Position numbers and translations under genes: made by a program. The notes below the pieces were generated by a model that was not told the origin of the DNA, ran no database searches, and worked only from the letters and a program-made list of their open reading frames with translations. This document shows, piece by piece, positions 27,278 to 36,761 of a DNA stretch of 41,012 nt; position 1 is the stretch's first letter; each line of letters opens with the position of its first letter. The stretch is from Thermosynechococcus sp. M46_R2017_013 (lineage in GTDB: Bacteria; Cyanobacteriota; Cyanobacteriia; Thermosynechococcales; Thermosynechococcaceae), in the NCBI GenBank assembly GCA_015296025.1, contig DVDZ01000043.1:1-41012 (forward strand), in the 5' to 3' direction.

Positions 27278-28579
27278 ATGGGAATCACACACCGCACGAT
27301 CGTTGTCAGTACAACAGTGGTTATGACAGCATTGGTTGCTGTCACCGGTGCGGGTCTTCACTGGTCGCGTAGCCTAGCAGGTTTTCGCCAAAGTCCTAAG
27401 GAACTGGTGGATGAAGTGTGGCAAATCATTGACCGTGAATACGTTGATGCCACCTTCAACGGCAATGATTGGCGTGCTGTGCGGCGGGAGTTTCTCTCCC
27501 GTAACTACACCAAACCAGAGGAAGCGTATAAAGCGGCACGGGAAATGCTGGAGAAGCTCAATGATCCCTACACCCGCTTTATGGATCCGGAGCAATTTCG
27601 CTCCATGCAAATTGAAACCTCTGGTGAGCTCACAGGGGTAGGTATTACTATTACCCAAGATGAAAAAACAAAGCAGATCACGGTGGTTTCTCCCATTGAA
27701 GGGAGTCCGGCGGCTCAAGCAGGCTTAATGGCCAAGGATATCATCTTAAAAATCGACGGTAAATCCACCAAGGGCATGGATCTCAACCAAGCAGTCAGCA
27801 TGATCCGCGGCCCTGTCAATACAAAAGTGCGCTTGACGATCCAGCGGGGAAGCCAAGTCTTGAATTATGAGATTACCCGTGCCCGTATTGAAATCCATCC
27901 TGTCCGCTACAGCTTACGGCAAACTCCCCAAGGGCCTGTGGGCTATATTCGTCTTGTTACATTTAGCTCCAATGCCGCAGCCGAGATGCGGGCAGCTATT
28001 CGCGCTCTAGAGAAGCAGGGCGTTGAGGGCTATGTTCTGGACTTGCGCTCCAATCCGGGGGGGCTACTGTTTGCCAGCGCGGAAATTGCCCGCATGTTTT
28101 TACCGCAGGGCGATATTGTCTCCACAGTCAACCGCCAAGGGGAAGCAGAACGCTTACGCGCGGGTCGCGGTTTCTTGACCAATAAGCCCCTAGTGGTTCT
28201 CATTGATGGTGGTTCTGCCAGTGCCAGTGAAATTTTAGCGGGTGCCCTTCAGGACAATGGCCGTGCCGTATTGGTAGGAACGCGCACCTTTGGTAAAGGC
28301 TTGGTGCAGTCCGTCCAGCCAGTGGGTGAAGGCGCAGGGATTGCGGTGACAATTGCCAAGTACTTTACCCCCAGTGGTCGGGACATTAACAAGAAAGGTA
28401 TCGAACCCGATATTGAAGTTAAGCTTACTGAGCAGCAGCGGGAGCAACTCACTCGCGATGACATTGCCACTGATCGCGATCCCCAATTTACACGGGCACT
28501 AGCGGTTCTCAATGAACGCATCCTAGCGCAGCGGCGCAATACCCAATCGGCGCGACCTGCCCAAGCGACTCATCCTTAG
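27278..28579 (+). CDS. Carboxyl-terminal processing protease (S41 family)
   Basis: Periplasmic or lumenal Ser/Lys protease of the Tsp/Ctp family, 433 aa. It has an N-terminal signal anchor (residues 8-27), the Ctp N-terminal helical region, a PDZ domain (about 105-190, ELTGVGITITQ to IRGPVNTKVRL) and the S41 catalytic domain with YVLDLRSNPGGLL, the nucleophile Ser in DGGSASASEILAGAL near residue 313 and the catalytic Lys in FGKGLVQ. Cyanobacteria have three paralogues (CtpA, CtpB, CtpC), and CtpA matures the D1 protein of photosystem II. This one resembles the CtpB/CtpC branch rather than CtpA, but I cannot assign which. Confidence 0.92.
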   Translation: MGITHRTIVVSTTVVMTALVAVTGAGLHWSRSLAGFRQSPKELVDEVWQIIDREYVDATFNGNDWRAVRREFLSRNYTKPEEAYKAAREMLEKLNDPYTRFMDPEQFRSMQIETSGELTGVGITITQDEKTKQITVVSPIEGSPAAQAGLMAKDIILKIDGKSTKGMDLNQAVSMIRGPVNTKVRLTIQRGSQVLNYEITRARIEIHPVRYSLRQTPQGPVGYIRLVTFSSNAAAEMRAAIRALEKQGVEGYVLDLRSNPGGLLFASAEIARMFLPQGDIVSTVNRQGEAERLRAGRGFLTNKPLVVLIDGGSASASEILAGALQDNGRAVLVGTRTFGKGLVQSVQPVGEGAGIAVTIAKYFTPSGRDINKKGIEPDIEVKLTEQQREQLTRDDIATDRDPQFTRALAVLNERILAQRRNTQSARPAQATHP

Positions 28580-28592
28580 GTTTAATATCTCT

Positions 28593-29483
28593 ATGGTCGA
28601 CCAGCGCCGACAAGCGCAGCGGGTATTGTTCTTGGCACTGGGGGTCAATGTCACACTGACGCTTACTAAAGCCATTGTCGGCGTTCTTAGTCACTCCCTT
28701 AGTTTACAGGTCGATGCCCTCCATAGTCTCACCGATGCAGGAAGTAGCATCTTGGGCTTAGTGGCCATGCAGTGGGCTAGCCCCCATCCTGATCGCGATC
28801 ATCCCTATGGTCACCAAAAGTTTGAAGCCTTGGGTGCACTGGGAATTGCTGCCTTCTTGGGCATGGTTTGCTTTGAAATTTTACGAAGTGCGGTTGAACG
28901 CCTGCTGCATCAAAGCAGTACTGTGACACTCACAGGGATAGAGCTGTGGATTGTGATTCTTGTCCTGGGCATGAATATTGGCCTTACCCTCTATGAGCAC
29001 CACATGGGGCGCAAGCTGAATAATTCCGTCCTCATTGCCGATGCCAAACACACGCTGAGCGATGTCTGGACAACTATTATTGTCCTGTTGGGGTTGATTG
29101 GCGTTTGGACGTTCAACTGGGATTGGTTGGATGTGGTGCTAGCTTTTCCGGTGGCTGTCCTTGTGTTTTGGAGTGCTTGGGAAGTTCTCAAGAGTAACAT
29201 TCCTTGGCTGGTGGATGAGATGGCGATCGCCCCTGAGGCCATTCATGAGCTAGTGATGACCGTACCCGGTGTGGTGAATTGCCATGACATTAGCTCGCGG
29301 GGGGTGGTGGGACGGCAGGTGTTTATTGAGATGCACTTAATCGTAGAGGTCGAAGATATTTCCACTGCCCATGCCATTACCGAGCAGATTGAGAGACTCC
29401 TGCAAGAGCACTATGGACCAGCCCGCATTGTCATCCATGTCGAACCCCCCGACTACGAATCCAGTCGGATCAGCTTTTTTTAG
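28593..29483 (+). CDS. Cation diffusion facilitator family transporter
   Basis: Metal2+/H+ antiporter of the CDF family, 296 aa, with six predicted membrane helices and a cytosolic C-terminal domain (about 210-296, ending RIVIHVEPPDYES). The transport site pairs are HxxxD in helix 2 (DALHSLTDAGSS) and HxxxD in helix 5 (ADAKHTLSD). In known CDFs a His-Asp/His-Asp set is associated with zinc, whereas Asp-Asp/His-Asp (YiiP) handles Zn/Cd/Fe. Zinc efflux or homeostasis is therefore the best guess. It starts 13 bases after the protease stop, suggesting one transcript. Confidence 0.9.
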   Translation: MVDQRRQAQRVLFLALGVNVTLTLTKAIVGVLSHSLSLQVDALHSLTDAGSSILGLVAMQWASPHPDRDHPYGHQKFEALGALGIAAFLGMVCFEILRSAVERLLHQSSTVTLTGIELWIVILVLGMNIGLTLYEHHMGRKLNNSVLIADAKHTLSDVWTTIIVLLGLIGVWTFNWDWLDVVLAFPVAVLVFWSAWEVLKSNIPWLVDEMAIAPEAIHELVMTVPGVVNCHDISSRGVVGRQVFIEMHLIVEVEDISTAHAITEQIERLLQEHYGPARIVIHVEPPDYESSRISFF

Positions 29484-29545
29484 AGAATTTGGGGTATTGT
29501 TGTTATTGTTCTAGAACCCACGCTCAGTCACAAAGGAGAGCCCCT

Positions 29546-30685
29546 GTGATCTACGACTGCATTATTGTTGGCTCAGGCCCGGCGGGCGGTGCAGCTGCTT
29601 ATCACTTGGCCAAGCAAGACCGTCGAGTGTTGGTTCTGGAAAAGGAAGCCCTGCCCCGCTATAAGCCCTGTGGAGGCGGTGTGTCGCCCCAAGTGCAGTC
29701 TTGGTTTGACTTTGACTTTAGTCCCGCCATCTCCCTAAAGCTGACGCAGATGATTTGTACATGGCAAGGCGGGGACGCGCAAGTGCTGGAACTGCCTCCA
29801 GACCAGGCAGTTTGGATGGTGCGGCGAGATGTGTTTGATTATTTTTTGGTTCAACAGGCACAGCGACAGGGCGCCCAGGTGCAGTCCCAGACCGAGGTGA
29901 CTGGCATTACATGGGCGGGCGATCGCTGGCAAGTGCACACAGACGGCGGCGATTTCAGCGCTTTGTACCTCATTGGCTGTGATGGCGCAAAGGGTTCAAT
30001 GGCCAAGTGGTTGGGCTTAGCTCGCCGACGACCGCGCTGGGGCGGTGCTCTAGAAGTAGAGGTGCCGGTGGGCAATCACTCCCAGCGGGCGGCTCACTTT
30101 GATTTTGGGAGTGTGCAGAACGGCTACGCTTGGAATTTTCCCAAAGCCGACGGCTATTCCATCGGCGTAGGAGCCTTTATGGGTGGTAAGCCCCAAGACT
30201 TCAGGGGTATTTGCGCTGAATATGCGCGCCATTTTGGCGTGGATTTGCAATCTGTAAAGCACTACGGCCACCCACTCCTCTGCTGGCAGGGGTATCACCC
30301 TCTCCACAGCCAAAATGCCCTCCTAGCGGGCGAAGCAGCGGCTATTGTTGATCCTTTTACCGGTGAAGGCATTCGCCCTTCTCTGCTGACAGGGATGCTG
30401 GCGGCTCAGGCCATTGATCGCGCCCTAGGGGGAGATACCACTGCCTTGGCCAACTATTCACGCCAAGTTCATCAGGAATGGGGGATTGATATGGCTTGGG
30501 CGAGGCGGTTGGGGAGCCTCTTTTACCGCTTGCCAGAGCTTGCCTATCAGGTGGCCGTCAAGCGTCCCAGTACTCGCCAGCGCATGTGGCAAATCCTCTG
30601 TGGTTATTCCCGCTACCGCGATGCTGCCACCAATGGCTTGAAATTGTTGACCACTGCTTTGGCGGCCTCTCCCTTTCGCCGCTAG
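29546..30685 (+). CDS. Geranylgeranyl-reductase-family FAD-dependent oxidoreductase
   Basis: Flavoprotein of the geranylgeranyl reductase/ChlP-like family, 379 aa from GTG at 29546. The FAD dinucleotide motif is IIVGSGPAGGAAAYHLAK at the N-terminus. The family fingerprint RYKPCGGGVSPQV is near residue 46, and the second FAD motif is ALLAGEAAAIVDPFTGEGIRPSLLTG near 262. Members reduce isoprenoid double bonds of chlorophyll or lipid side chains, but substrate is unassigned here. The start is supported by AAAGGAG 8 bases upstream; the extra 19 track residues are not conserved. It lies just upstream of idi2, fitting an isoprenoid theme. Confidence 0.87.
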   Translation: MIYDCIIVGSGPAGGAAAYHLAKQDRRVLVLEKEALPRYKPCGGGVSPQVQSWFDFDFSPAISLKLTQMICTWQGGDAQVLELPPDQAVWMVRRDVFDYFLVQQAQRQGAQVQSQTEVTGITWAGDRWQVHTDGGDFSALYLIGCDGAKGSMAKWLGLARRRPRWGGALEVEVPVGNHSQRAAHFDFGSVQNGYAWNFPKADGYSIGVGAFMGGKPQDFRGICAEYARHFGVDLQSVKHYGHPLLCWQGYHPLHSQNALLAGEAAAIVDPFTGEGIRPSLLTGMLAAQAIDRALGGDTTALANYSRQVHQEWGIDMAWARRLGSLFYRLPELAYQVAVKRPSTRQRMWQILCGYSRYRDAATNGLKLLTTALAASPFRR

Positions 30686-30769
30686 AAGTAGGCGCTGGCC
30701 TTTTGCGGCATGGGGTCAAGGGCGCTTACCCCTATAATGTTGGTGCATTTCCACTGAGGAATCTTAGCG

Positions 30770-31798
30770 GTGAGCAGTCCCATTGAGCAGCGCAAGGCCG
30801 AACACCTCGAGCTTTGTATTCAGGGTGATGTGGATAACAAGGAAATCACGACAGGTTTTGAGAAGTATCGTTTTCGGCATTGTGCCCTACCCGAACTGGA
30901 CTTTGCCGAGATTGATCTAGGTGTAGAGTTTCTTGGCTGGCCCCTCGCCGCCCCCCTGCTGATTTCCTCCATGACCGGCGGGACGCCCCAAGCAGGAGAA
31001 ATCAATCGCCGTTTAGCACGGGTGGCACAACAAAAAGGAATTGCCATGGGCGTGGGTTCCCAACGAGTGCTGCTGGAGCATCCAGAGGTGATGCCAACGT
31101 TTGCCATTCGTCAGGAGGCACCCACGATCCCCCTGTTGGCTAATTTGGGTGCGGTGCAGTTGAACTATGGCTGTGGCATTAGTGAGTGCCAAAAAATTAT
31201 TGATCTTCTAGAGGCCAATGCCCTGATTTTGCACCTCAATCCCCTGCAGGAGGCCGTACAAACGGGGGGCGATCGCAACTTCAAGGGACTCCTAAGTAAA
31301 ATTGCCGTCCTTTGTCGTGCCCTACCCGTACCAGTCATTGTTAAGGAAGTGGGCAATGGCATCAGTGCCGATGTGGCCAAGCAACTCGTGGATGTGGGGG
31401 TCGCGGCCATTGATGTGGCGGGGGCAGGGGGAACTTCTTGGGCAAAAGTGGAAGCGGCGCGGGCTCAAGATGCGCGTCAACAGTACCTTGGACAGGCCTT
31501 TGCCGAATGGGGGATTTCTACGGCTGAGTGCCTTGAGCAAATTCATACTGCCCTGCCCAACACGCCCTTGATTGCCTCTGGGGGACTGAAAAATGGCATT
31601 GATGTCGCCAAGGCCCTTGCCCTTGGGGCAGCGATTGCAGGTTTAGCGCGACCCTTGTTGCAAGCAGCCCATCAATCTGAAGAAGCACTCACCCAATGTA
31701 TTGACTTGATCCTTGAGGAGTTGAAAACCGTGCTGTTTTGTACAGGCAGTGCCACCCCGCAACACCTCTTTCAGCACCGCTCTCTTGAAAGGCTCTAG
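30770..31798 (+). CDS. fni: Isopentenyl-diphosphate delta-isomerase, type 2
   Basis: FMN- and NADPH-dependent isomerase interconverting IPP and DMAPP in the MEP-fed isoprenoid pathway, typical of cyanobacteria. The 342-aa protein has the TIM-barrel family motifs: [14 protein letters not shown] near residue 8, [10 protein letters not shown] near 64, [13 protein letters not shown] near 96, [18 protein letters not shown] near 153, [11 protein letters not shown] near 185 and [20 protein letters not shown] near 262. GTG at 30770 is preceded by GAGGA about 10 bases upstream. Its stop codon shares the palindrome CTAG with the stop of the convergent DUF2232 gene. Confidence 0.95.
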   Translation: MSSPIEQRKAEHLELCIQGDVDNKEITTGFEKYRFRHCALPELDFAEIDLGVEFLGWPLAAPLLISSMTGGTPQAGEINRRLARVAQQKGIAMGVGSQRVLLEHPEVMPTFAIRQEAPTIPLLANLGAVQLNYGCGISECQKIIDLLEANALILHLNPLQEAVQTGGDRNFKGLLSKIAVLCRALPVPVIVKEVGNGISADVAKQLVDVGVAAIDVAGAGGTSWAKVEAARAQDARQQYLGQAFAEWGISTAECLEQIHTALPNTPLIASGGLKNGIDVAKALALGAAIAGLARPLLQAAHQSEEALTQCIDLILEELKTVLFCTGSATPQHLFQHRSLERL

Positions 31799-32505
31799 CG
31801 GGGGTCTTCAAGGATTGTGCGCAGCCAAGGGGGCGGATCCGGAATCGGATTCCCCAACCGCTCTAGGAGTGTCCATGCCAAGATATGAACCACTAAGGCA
31901 TAAACCATGGACTGGAAAAAAACGAGTAGCAGTGCCACAACTTGGATAAGGGTCACCGTTGGTTCCAACAGCAAATTCAGATTGACCAGTACCCAATCAA
32001 TGAAATTCGTAACCTGCTGATTGAAGTAAATCCAGAGGTTTTCCCCCAGCAAAATGGACACAAGACTAATTTGAAAGAAAAATCCTGCGGTACCAACTAC
32101 TGCACCACCGAGGATAGAACGTCCCCAGCCCTCTTTTTTTGCCCAACAGCCGCCAAAAATGACCCCCATCATGCCGTGGGGTAAGAGAAATTGCAGACTG
32201 CGGGGGGGACCCATCAAAACAGAAAGGAGCAGTGCACTGACAATGGCGGCCATCCAAGCCGCGCGGCGGTTCCAGCGTAAATAAACTAGGGCAATGGGAA
32301 TCGGAAAAAACAGACGCAAGACTGGCCCAATGGGCAAATAAAAGTTAATCACCCATAGCAGAGCAGCGGTACTGGCAAGGAAGGCTGTTTCGGTAATGAC
32401 CAAGGTGCGTTGAATTTGCGATCGCCCTAAGGCTGAGGACTGCTCAGGGGGCACAATGGCTTCTACATCGGGAAAATCATCTTCTAGGGAATCCGTTGGC
32501 TTCAT
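31795..32505 (-). CDS. DUF2232 family membrane protein
   Basis: Polytopic membrane protein of 236 aa with a charged ~35-residue N-terminus and about six hydrophobic segments. The cyanobacterial DUF2232 pattern is seen in LIVITE-type entry ([19 protein letters not shown]), [18 protein letters not shown], and [21 protein letters not shown]. It resembles the S-component-like membrane fold of ECF transporters, but the role is not established. ATG at 32505 is chosen over the track's TTG at 32514. It is convergent with idi2, both stops falling in the same CTAG, and divergent from egtC. Confidence 0.78.
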   Translation of the reverse strand: MKPTDSLEDDFPDVEAIVPPEQSSALGRSQIQRTLVITETAFLASTAALLWVINFYLPIGPVLRLFFPIPIALVYLRWNRRAAWMAAIVSALLLSVLMGPPRSLQFLLPHGMMGVIFGGCWAKKEGWGRSILGGAVVGTAGFFFQISLVSILLGENLWIYFNQQVTNFIDWVLVNLNLLLEPTVTLIQVVALLLVFFQSMVYALVVHILAWTLLERLGNPIPDPPPWLRTILEDPR

Positions 32506-32646
32506 TGATTGCAAATAACCTTTTTTCTCTATACTTTAGCAAGCTTTACTGCCAGCTCTTAAATTGGATATAGCCCCCGAGAAAAATCGTTGGATGAAAG
32601 TTAGAATCAACGGTAGGCTATTCTTACCAATTTTGCATGTTAATCT

Positions 32647-33429
32647 ATGTGTCGTCTCTATGCCTACATGGGGCGCAAAACGTCCCTTGCCCATGCCTTG
32701 GTGGAGGCTCCCCATTCCCTGTTGGTGCAAAGTTACCAACCCCGTGAAATGACGGCGGGACTCTTGAATGCCGATGGTTTTGGGGTTGGCTGGTATGATA
32801 GCAGCCAAGATGAGCCCCCCTTTCTCTATCGGCAAACGCTACCCATGTGGCATGATATCAATTTCACTGAGTATTTAAGCCGCTATATTGAATCGAGCTG
32901 TTTTCTGGCCAATGTCCGCAGCGCCACCCTTGGGCAACCGGTGCAAATCACAAATACACAGCCCTTTCGCTGGGGACGCTGGCTGGGGGTTCACAATGGC
33001 TTTATCGAGAACTTTCGCCAAACCCTCTACCGCCCCCTGCGCGATCGCCTCTCGGATATTTGTTACAACATTGTTGAAGGCTCGACGGATTCTGAGCACC
33101 TCTTTGCTCTCTTTTGCAATGAACTAGTCTTGAATCCGCAACTGTCACCGGTGATGGTTTTGCGCCAGACGCTGCAAATTCTCTTCTCCCTGGCGCAGAG
33201 TGCTCGGACCAGTGTTAGTGCCGCGATGATTCTCACTGACGGTAAGTATATTTTGGCCACCCGCTGCTCCTGTGGCACACCACCCCCGACCCTGTACTGG
33301 AGTCAAGAGGCCGAAAAAATTCAGCTCACCTCAGAACCTATAGATTCTCAAACGGAGTGGTATCCTTTAGGCGAGAATAAACTGCTGTTAATGAGCTTGC
33401 ACAGTGAACCAGAAATTGACGCCCTCTGA
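32647..33429 (+). CDS. egtC: Class II glutamine amidotransferase, EgtC-like
   Basis: Ntn-hydrolase of the class II glutamine amidotransferase fold (260 aa). The nucleophile Cys2 is exposed after Met removal in MCRLYAYMG, and GLLNADGFGVGWYD, FLANVRSATLG and VHNGFIENF are the family's conserved blocks. Next to an EgtB gene it most likely acts as EgtC, which removes the gamma-glutamyl group from the EgtB sulfoxide product in ergothioneine synthesis. ATG at 32647 is required for the Cys2 arrangement. The reading frame overlaps the egtB start by 26 bases, implying translational coupling. Confidence 0.88.
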   Translation: MCRLYAYMGRKTSLAHALVEAPHSLLVQSYQPREMTAGLLNADGFGVGWYDSSQDEPPFLYRQTLPMWHDINFTEYLSRYIESSCFLANVRSATLGQPVQITNTQPFRWGRWLGVHNGFIENFRQTLYRPLRDRLSDICYNIVEGSTDSEHLFALFCNELVLNPQLSPVMVLRQTLQILFSLAQSARTSVSAAMILTDGKYILATRCSCGTPPPTLYWSQEAEKIQLTSEPIDSQTEWYPLGENKLLLMSLHSEPEIDAL

Positions 33430-34528
33430 GACCGCCGTGCCTTTTGACCCTTTTGATCGGGAAGCCTTTTGGCAAGCTTTTGAGCACCAGCGGGAATTTA
33501 CGCTTCAGTTAGTTGCGCAGCTAAGTGAGGCCGTCCTCTGTGCTCAGCCCCATCCCCTCTATAGTCCCGTGGGGTGGCATCTGGGGCACATTGGCTACAC
33601 AGAAGCCTTTTGGCTATTGCCTGACTGTTCGGCTATTAGCGATCGCGATCGCTATTGGTATGCCGCTGATGGTCGCCCCAAGGTGGAACGACAATATTTA
33701 CCACCGTACAATGAATTACTTGATTACCTCGCAGAAATTCGCCGACGCACGGGCGATCGCCTCTGCACTCTCACCGCTGAACAGTGGCAACGGGAACTTC
33801 GTCTCTGGTGGTGGATTTTACAGCATGAAGCTCAACACACTGAAACGATGCAAATGGTGCTGGCAATGCAGGGGATTTTGACCACATTACCCCCTAACCC
33901 ATCGTGCCCCCAGAAACATCAACAGATTCCTGCTGGGAGTTATGTCATTGGCAGTGAAGACCCCTTAGCCCTGGATAACGAGCAGCCCGTCCAAAGTATT
34001 GAACTGCTTCCTTTTACGATTGATGCAGCACCGGTAACGTGGCGGGAATTTCTTGCTTTTGTGGAAGCGGGTGGTTATCAGCGACGGGAATGGTGGTCAA
34101 GCAGGGGATGGGAATGGCGCAAAGCAGAGGAAATTACTTCACCGTTCTACCCCATCCCTGAGAACTTAGACCTACCTATGTGGGGACTTAGTTTCTACGA
34201 AGCAGAAGCCTATGGTCATTTCCGAGGCAAACGCCTTCCCAGTGAACGAGAATGGGAAATTGCTGCTCAGCAGGGACTTCTGAATAAGGGTTATGTTTGG
34301 GAGTGGACGCAAAGTCCCTTTGCCCCCTATCCGGGGTTCCAGAGCTATCCCTACCGTGGCTATTCTGCACCCTACTTTGATGGTGAGCACTTTGTCCTCA
34401 AAGGCGGTAGTCACTGGACACGTCCTCTGCTCAAGCGTCCCTCATTTCGCAATTGGTATAGCCGCACCACCCGTGAGGTATTTGCTGGGGCACGCTACGT
34501 TAACCAAGAAGATCTAATTGCTCAGTAA
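33404..34528 (+). CDS. egtB: EgtB-like sulfoxide synthase (ergothioneine biosynthesis)
   Basis: Non-heme iron enzyme that joins a Cys-containing thiol to trimethylhistidine. The 374-aa protein has an N-terminal DinB_2-type helical domain and a C-terminal FGE-sulfatase domain. Iron ligands fit GWHLGHIGYTEAFW near residue 59 and the H-x3-H-x-E motif QHEAQHTETM near 140. The FGE part shows GYVWEWTQSPFAPYPGF, YFDGEHFVLKGGSHWTRP and SFRNWYSRTTREVFAGARYV. The start is GTG at 33404 (overlapping egtC) or GTG at 33437. The methyltransferase EgtD is not in the window, so ergothioneine output depends on a gene elsewhere. A decayed ligase gene follows 25 bases later. Confidence 0.86.
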   Translation: MNQKLTPSETAVPFDPFDREAFWQAFEHQREFTLQLVAQLSEAVLCAQPHPLYSPVGWHLGHIGYTEAFWLLPDCSAISDRDRYWYAADGRPKVERQYLPPYNELLDYLAEIRRRTGDRLCTLTAEQWQRELRLWWWILQHEAQHTETMQMVLAMQGILTTLPPNPSCPQKHQQIPAGSYVIGSEDPLALDNEQPVQSIELLPFTIDAAPVTWREFLAFVEAGGYQRREWWSSRGWEWRKAEEITSPFYPIPENLDLPMWGLSFYEAEAYGHFRGKRLPSEREWEIAAQQGLLNKGYVWEWTQSPFAPYPGFQSYPYRGYSAPYFDGEHFVLKGGSHWTRPLLKRPSFRNWYSRTTREVFAGARYVNQEDLIAQ

Positions 34529-34552
34529 AGAAAGTTTGAAAAGACAAGTCTA

Positions 34553-35457
34553 ATGATTCAAGGAGTTCCGCCAACTACAGACGCGCCTTCTAGAGCGTTG
34601 GGACGGAAGAGAAACGTTTATTCCTGAGTTGCTCCTGATGGCAGTGAGCGCGATATTGTGGTGGTGCTTTCCCTGAGTTTTCCCCAACCAGAACTGGCCA
34701 AGATTACAGGCGATACCCACTCTGAGGAGCGGCAACGTTATACGCTGATCCAGTTGCGGAATCACTGCACTCGCATGATCTATGTGACATCGCAGCCGCT
34801 GCACCCCAGTATTATTGATTACGACTTGGATTTAGCGATCGCCCAGCGTCCAAGGCTGTATTCCCCCCAAAGGCAGTGTTGAAATCATCTCGACCCATGA
34901 GCAGTTAGTGAATGCCCCCAGCGGTCAAATTTTCATTGGCTGTGAATTCCCTGCCCATGCCGACTATCGCCAACAACTCCAAAAACTCAGGCAAACGGTA
35001 GGGACGTATTTAGCCTAGCAGGGAGTGATCGGCTATTTTAATGTGGATGTTGTTGCAACCCAGACAGCTCAGGGGTGGGAACTTTAGGCCATTGAAATAA
35101 ACCTGCGCAAGGGCGGCACTACCCACCCCTTCATGGCCTTACAATTCCTCACCGATGGCCACTATGAGCTAGCGTCTGGCCTGTTTTACAGCAAGCATCG
35201 CCGTCCCAAGTATTACATTGCCTCTGATAACCTCTGCCAGCCCCATTATTGGGGTCTATTGCCCAATGATTTTTGGATATGATTGCCCGCTATCATCTCC
35301 ACTTTGACTCCAGTACAGCAACGGGCACTGTCTTTCACCTCATGGGAGCGCTCTCAGCGTTTGGTAAGCTGGGACTCCTCAGGCTTGGAATACCCCCGAA
35401 GAAGCTCAAGCCATTGACAACCAAACCATCGGCGTTCTCGATGCTGCGGCACTATAG
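34553..35457 (+). pseudogene. Decayed PGM1-type peptide ligase (ATP-grasp carboxylate-amine ligase)
   Basis: Successive fragments in changing frames reassemble into a known family pattern: EFRQLQTRLLERW, IVVVLSLSFPQPELAKITG, then HCTRMIYVTSQPLHPSIIDY, then a jump to IPPKGSVEIISTHEQL, GVIGYFNVDVVATQT, the ATP-grasp metal loop EINLRKGGTTHPFMALQFLT, DMIARYHLHFDSSTATGTVF, and TPEEAQAIDNQTIGVLDAAAL. Lesions include frame changes near the start, near 34635, near 34860, near 35268 and near 35385, and in-frame TAG stops at 35016-35018 and 35085-35087. The central third, with most of the ATP-binding domain, is deleted between IIDY and IPPKG. This is clear long-term decay. It lies directly after egtB on the same strand. 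Confidence 0.75.
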
Positions 35458-35514
35458 ATACCTGATGTGCCCACCCCTGGCATAGACAGGGGTCTGAGAA
35501 TCTCGTTACAATTG

Positions 35515-35662
35515 GCAACGTTCACTGTGAAGAGCAGCCTGTAGGGAAAATCCAGTGCAAGTCTGGTGCTGTGCCGCAGCTGTGATGGGAAGTCTCCCTC
35601 AGCCAGAATGCCTACTTGCTGTGGTTCACTCTATTTGCCTGCGTCGCACGGGCATGGAGTTT
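35515..35662 (+). ncRNA. Cobalamin (AdoCbl) riboswitch
   Basis: The conserved B12-box core is present: GTAGGGAAAATCCAGTGCAA, GTCTGG, then GTGCCGCAGCTGTGATGGGA, then CAGCCAGAATGCCTAC. GTAGG pairs with CCTAC to close the core, and the TCCAG/CTGGT hairpin matches P3. Downstream, GCC TGCG TC GCA C GGGC forms a hairpin just before the cbiX start, suited to translational control through the loop-loop contact. Outer limits are approximate; the core is 35541-35616. It should repress cbiX when adenosylcobalamin is abundant. Confidence 0.88.
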
Positions 35663-35667
35663 CTAAG

Positions 35668-36687
35668 GTGCTGGTTACGCTTAACGATTCAATTCTCAAT
35701 TCCTTCGGTTTTAGTCTGGACTTACCCCCCCTCCCTCAGTCTCGACCTCTTTTACTGGTTGGTCATGGAACCCGCGATCCTGAAGGTCGCCAAGCATTTT
35801 TGGACTTTGCCCAAGCCTACTATCAACTAGATCCCTGTCGGCCTGTTTTTCCCTGTTTTCTGGAGTTAACTGAACCCTCCATTGTTGAAGTTCTCAGTCA
35901 GTGCGTTGCCACAGGCCATACGGATTTATCGGTGCTGCCGATTTTGCTCTTTGCCGCTCGCCACAATAAGTTTGATGTCACGAATGAATTGGATCGGGCA
36001 CGGCGTGCTTTTCCTGAGTTGCGCTATCACTATGGCCGTCACTATGGCATTGCCCCAGAAATTCTAACGCTGTGGCGATCGCGCCTTGAACTCTTGGACA
36101 CTCCGGAATTTAACCCCCAAGCCATTGGCCGCGAAGAAACAGTTCTCCTAGTCGTGGGACGCGGTTCCAGTGATCCCGATGCCAATGGCGATGTCTTTAA
36201 GCTCGCCCGCATGCTCTGGGAAGGCAGTGGCTACAAAACGGTTGAGGTGTGCTTTATCGGCATTACCCATCCCCGCCTACCTGAAGGGTTTGTACGTGCC
36301 AATCTTCACCAGCCTCGTCGTGTCATCGTCCTGCCCCACTTCATGTTTACAGGGGCGCTGGTCAAAAGAATTTACACCCTGACTACAAAAGCGCAAGCAG
36401 CCTATCCCCATGTTGAATACGTGAACTTACCGGAAATTGGCTTGCATCCACAACTGTTTTACCTAACACGACAGCGGGAAATTGAAACCCATGTCGGGCA
36501 GGTAGTGATGAACTGTGAGACCTGTAAATTTCGCTTGGTGGCAGGCCAGACTCATCACCACCACCATCATCACTATGAGCACCACTCCCATAGTCATAAT
36601 CACGAGGATCACCCTCATCACCATGGATCAACGGTAAATTTGGATCATTTGCCCAGTTATCACCAACGCATTTGGCAGGTGCCCTAG
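35668..36687 (+). CDS. cbiX: Sirohydrochlorin cobaltochelatase CbiX with His-rich tail
   Basis: Class II chelatase inserting cobalt into sirohydrochlorin for B12 synthesis. The 339-aa long form contains two CbiX/SirB-like halves: [20 protein letters not shown] near residue 30 with [14 protein letters not shown], and [19 protein letters not shown] near 165 with [18 protein letters not shown] metal-storing tail, [20 protein letters not shown], lies near residue 290, followed by a short acidic/aromatic end. A Cys pair (NCETCKF) precedes the tail and could bind metal or an Fe-S cluster. GTG at 35668 is preferred because the ORF-track start lies inside the riboswitch. Regulation by the upstream cobalamin riboswitch supports the cobalt assignment. 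Confidence 0.92.
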   Translation: MLVTLNDSILNSFGFSLDLPPLPQSRPLLLVGHGTRDPEGRQAFLDFAQAYYQLDPCRPVFPCFLELTEPSIVEVLSQCVATGHTDLSVLPILLFAARHNKFDVTNELDRARRAFPELRYHYGRHYGIAPEILTLWRSRLELLDTPEFNPQAIGREETVLLVVGRGSSDPDANGDVFKLARMLWEGSGYKTVEVCFIGITHPRLPEGFVRANLHQPRRVIVLPHFMFTGALVKRIYTLTTKAQAAYPHVEYVNLPEIGLHPQLFYLTRQREIETHVGQVVMNCETCKFRLVAGQTHHHHHHHYEHHSHSHNHEDHPHHHGSTVNLDHLPSYHQRIWQVP

Positions 36688-36761
36688 GCGTTGGCTCCCC
36701 GCTGAAAATGTTAAAGTTAAAATAATTGCTACTATTTTTCAAGCTTAAATGGGGCTTGTCT

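Noticed and set aside
35555-35830. 91-aa plus-strand ORF beginning in the riboswitch
   Set aside because: It overlaps the riboswitch and cbiX in another frame.
36541-36630. CAC/CAT-rich stretch as a non-coding repeat
   Set aside because: It lies in frame in cbiX and encodes the His-rich tail.
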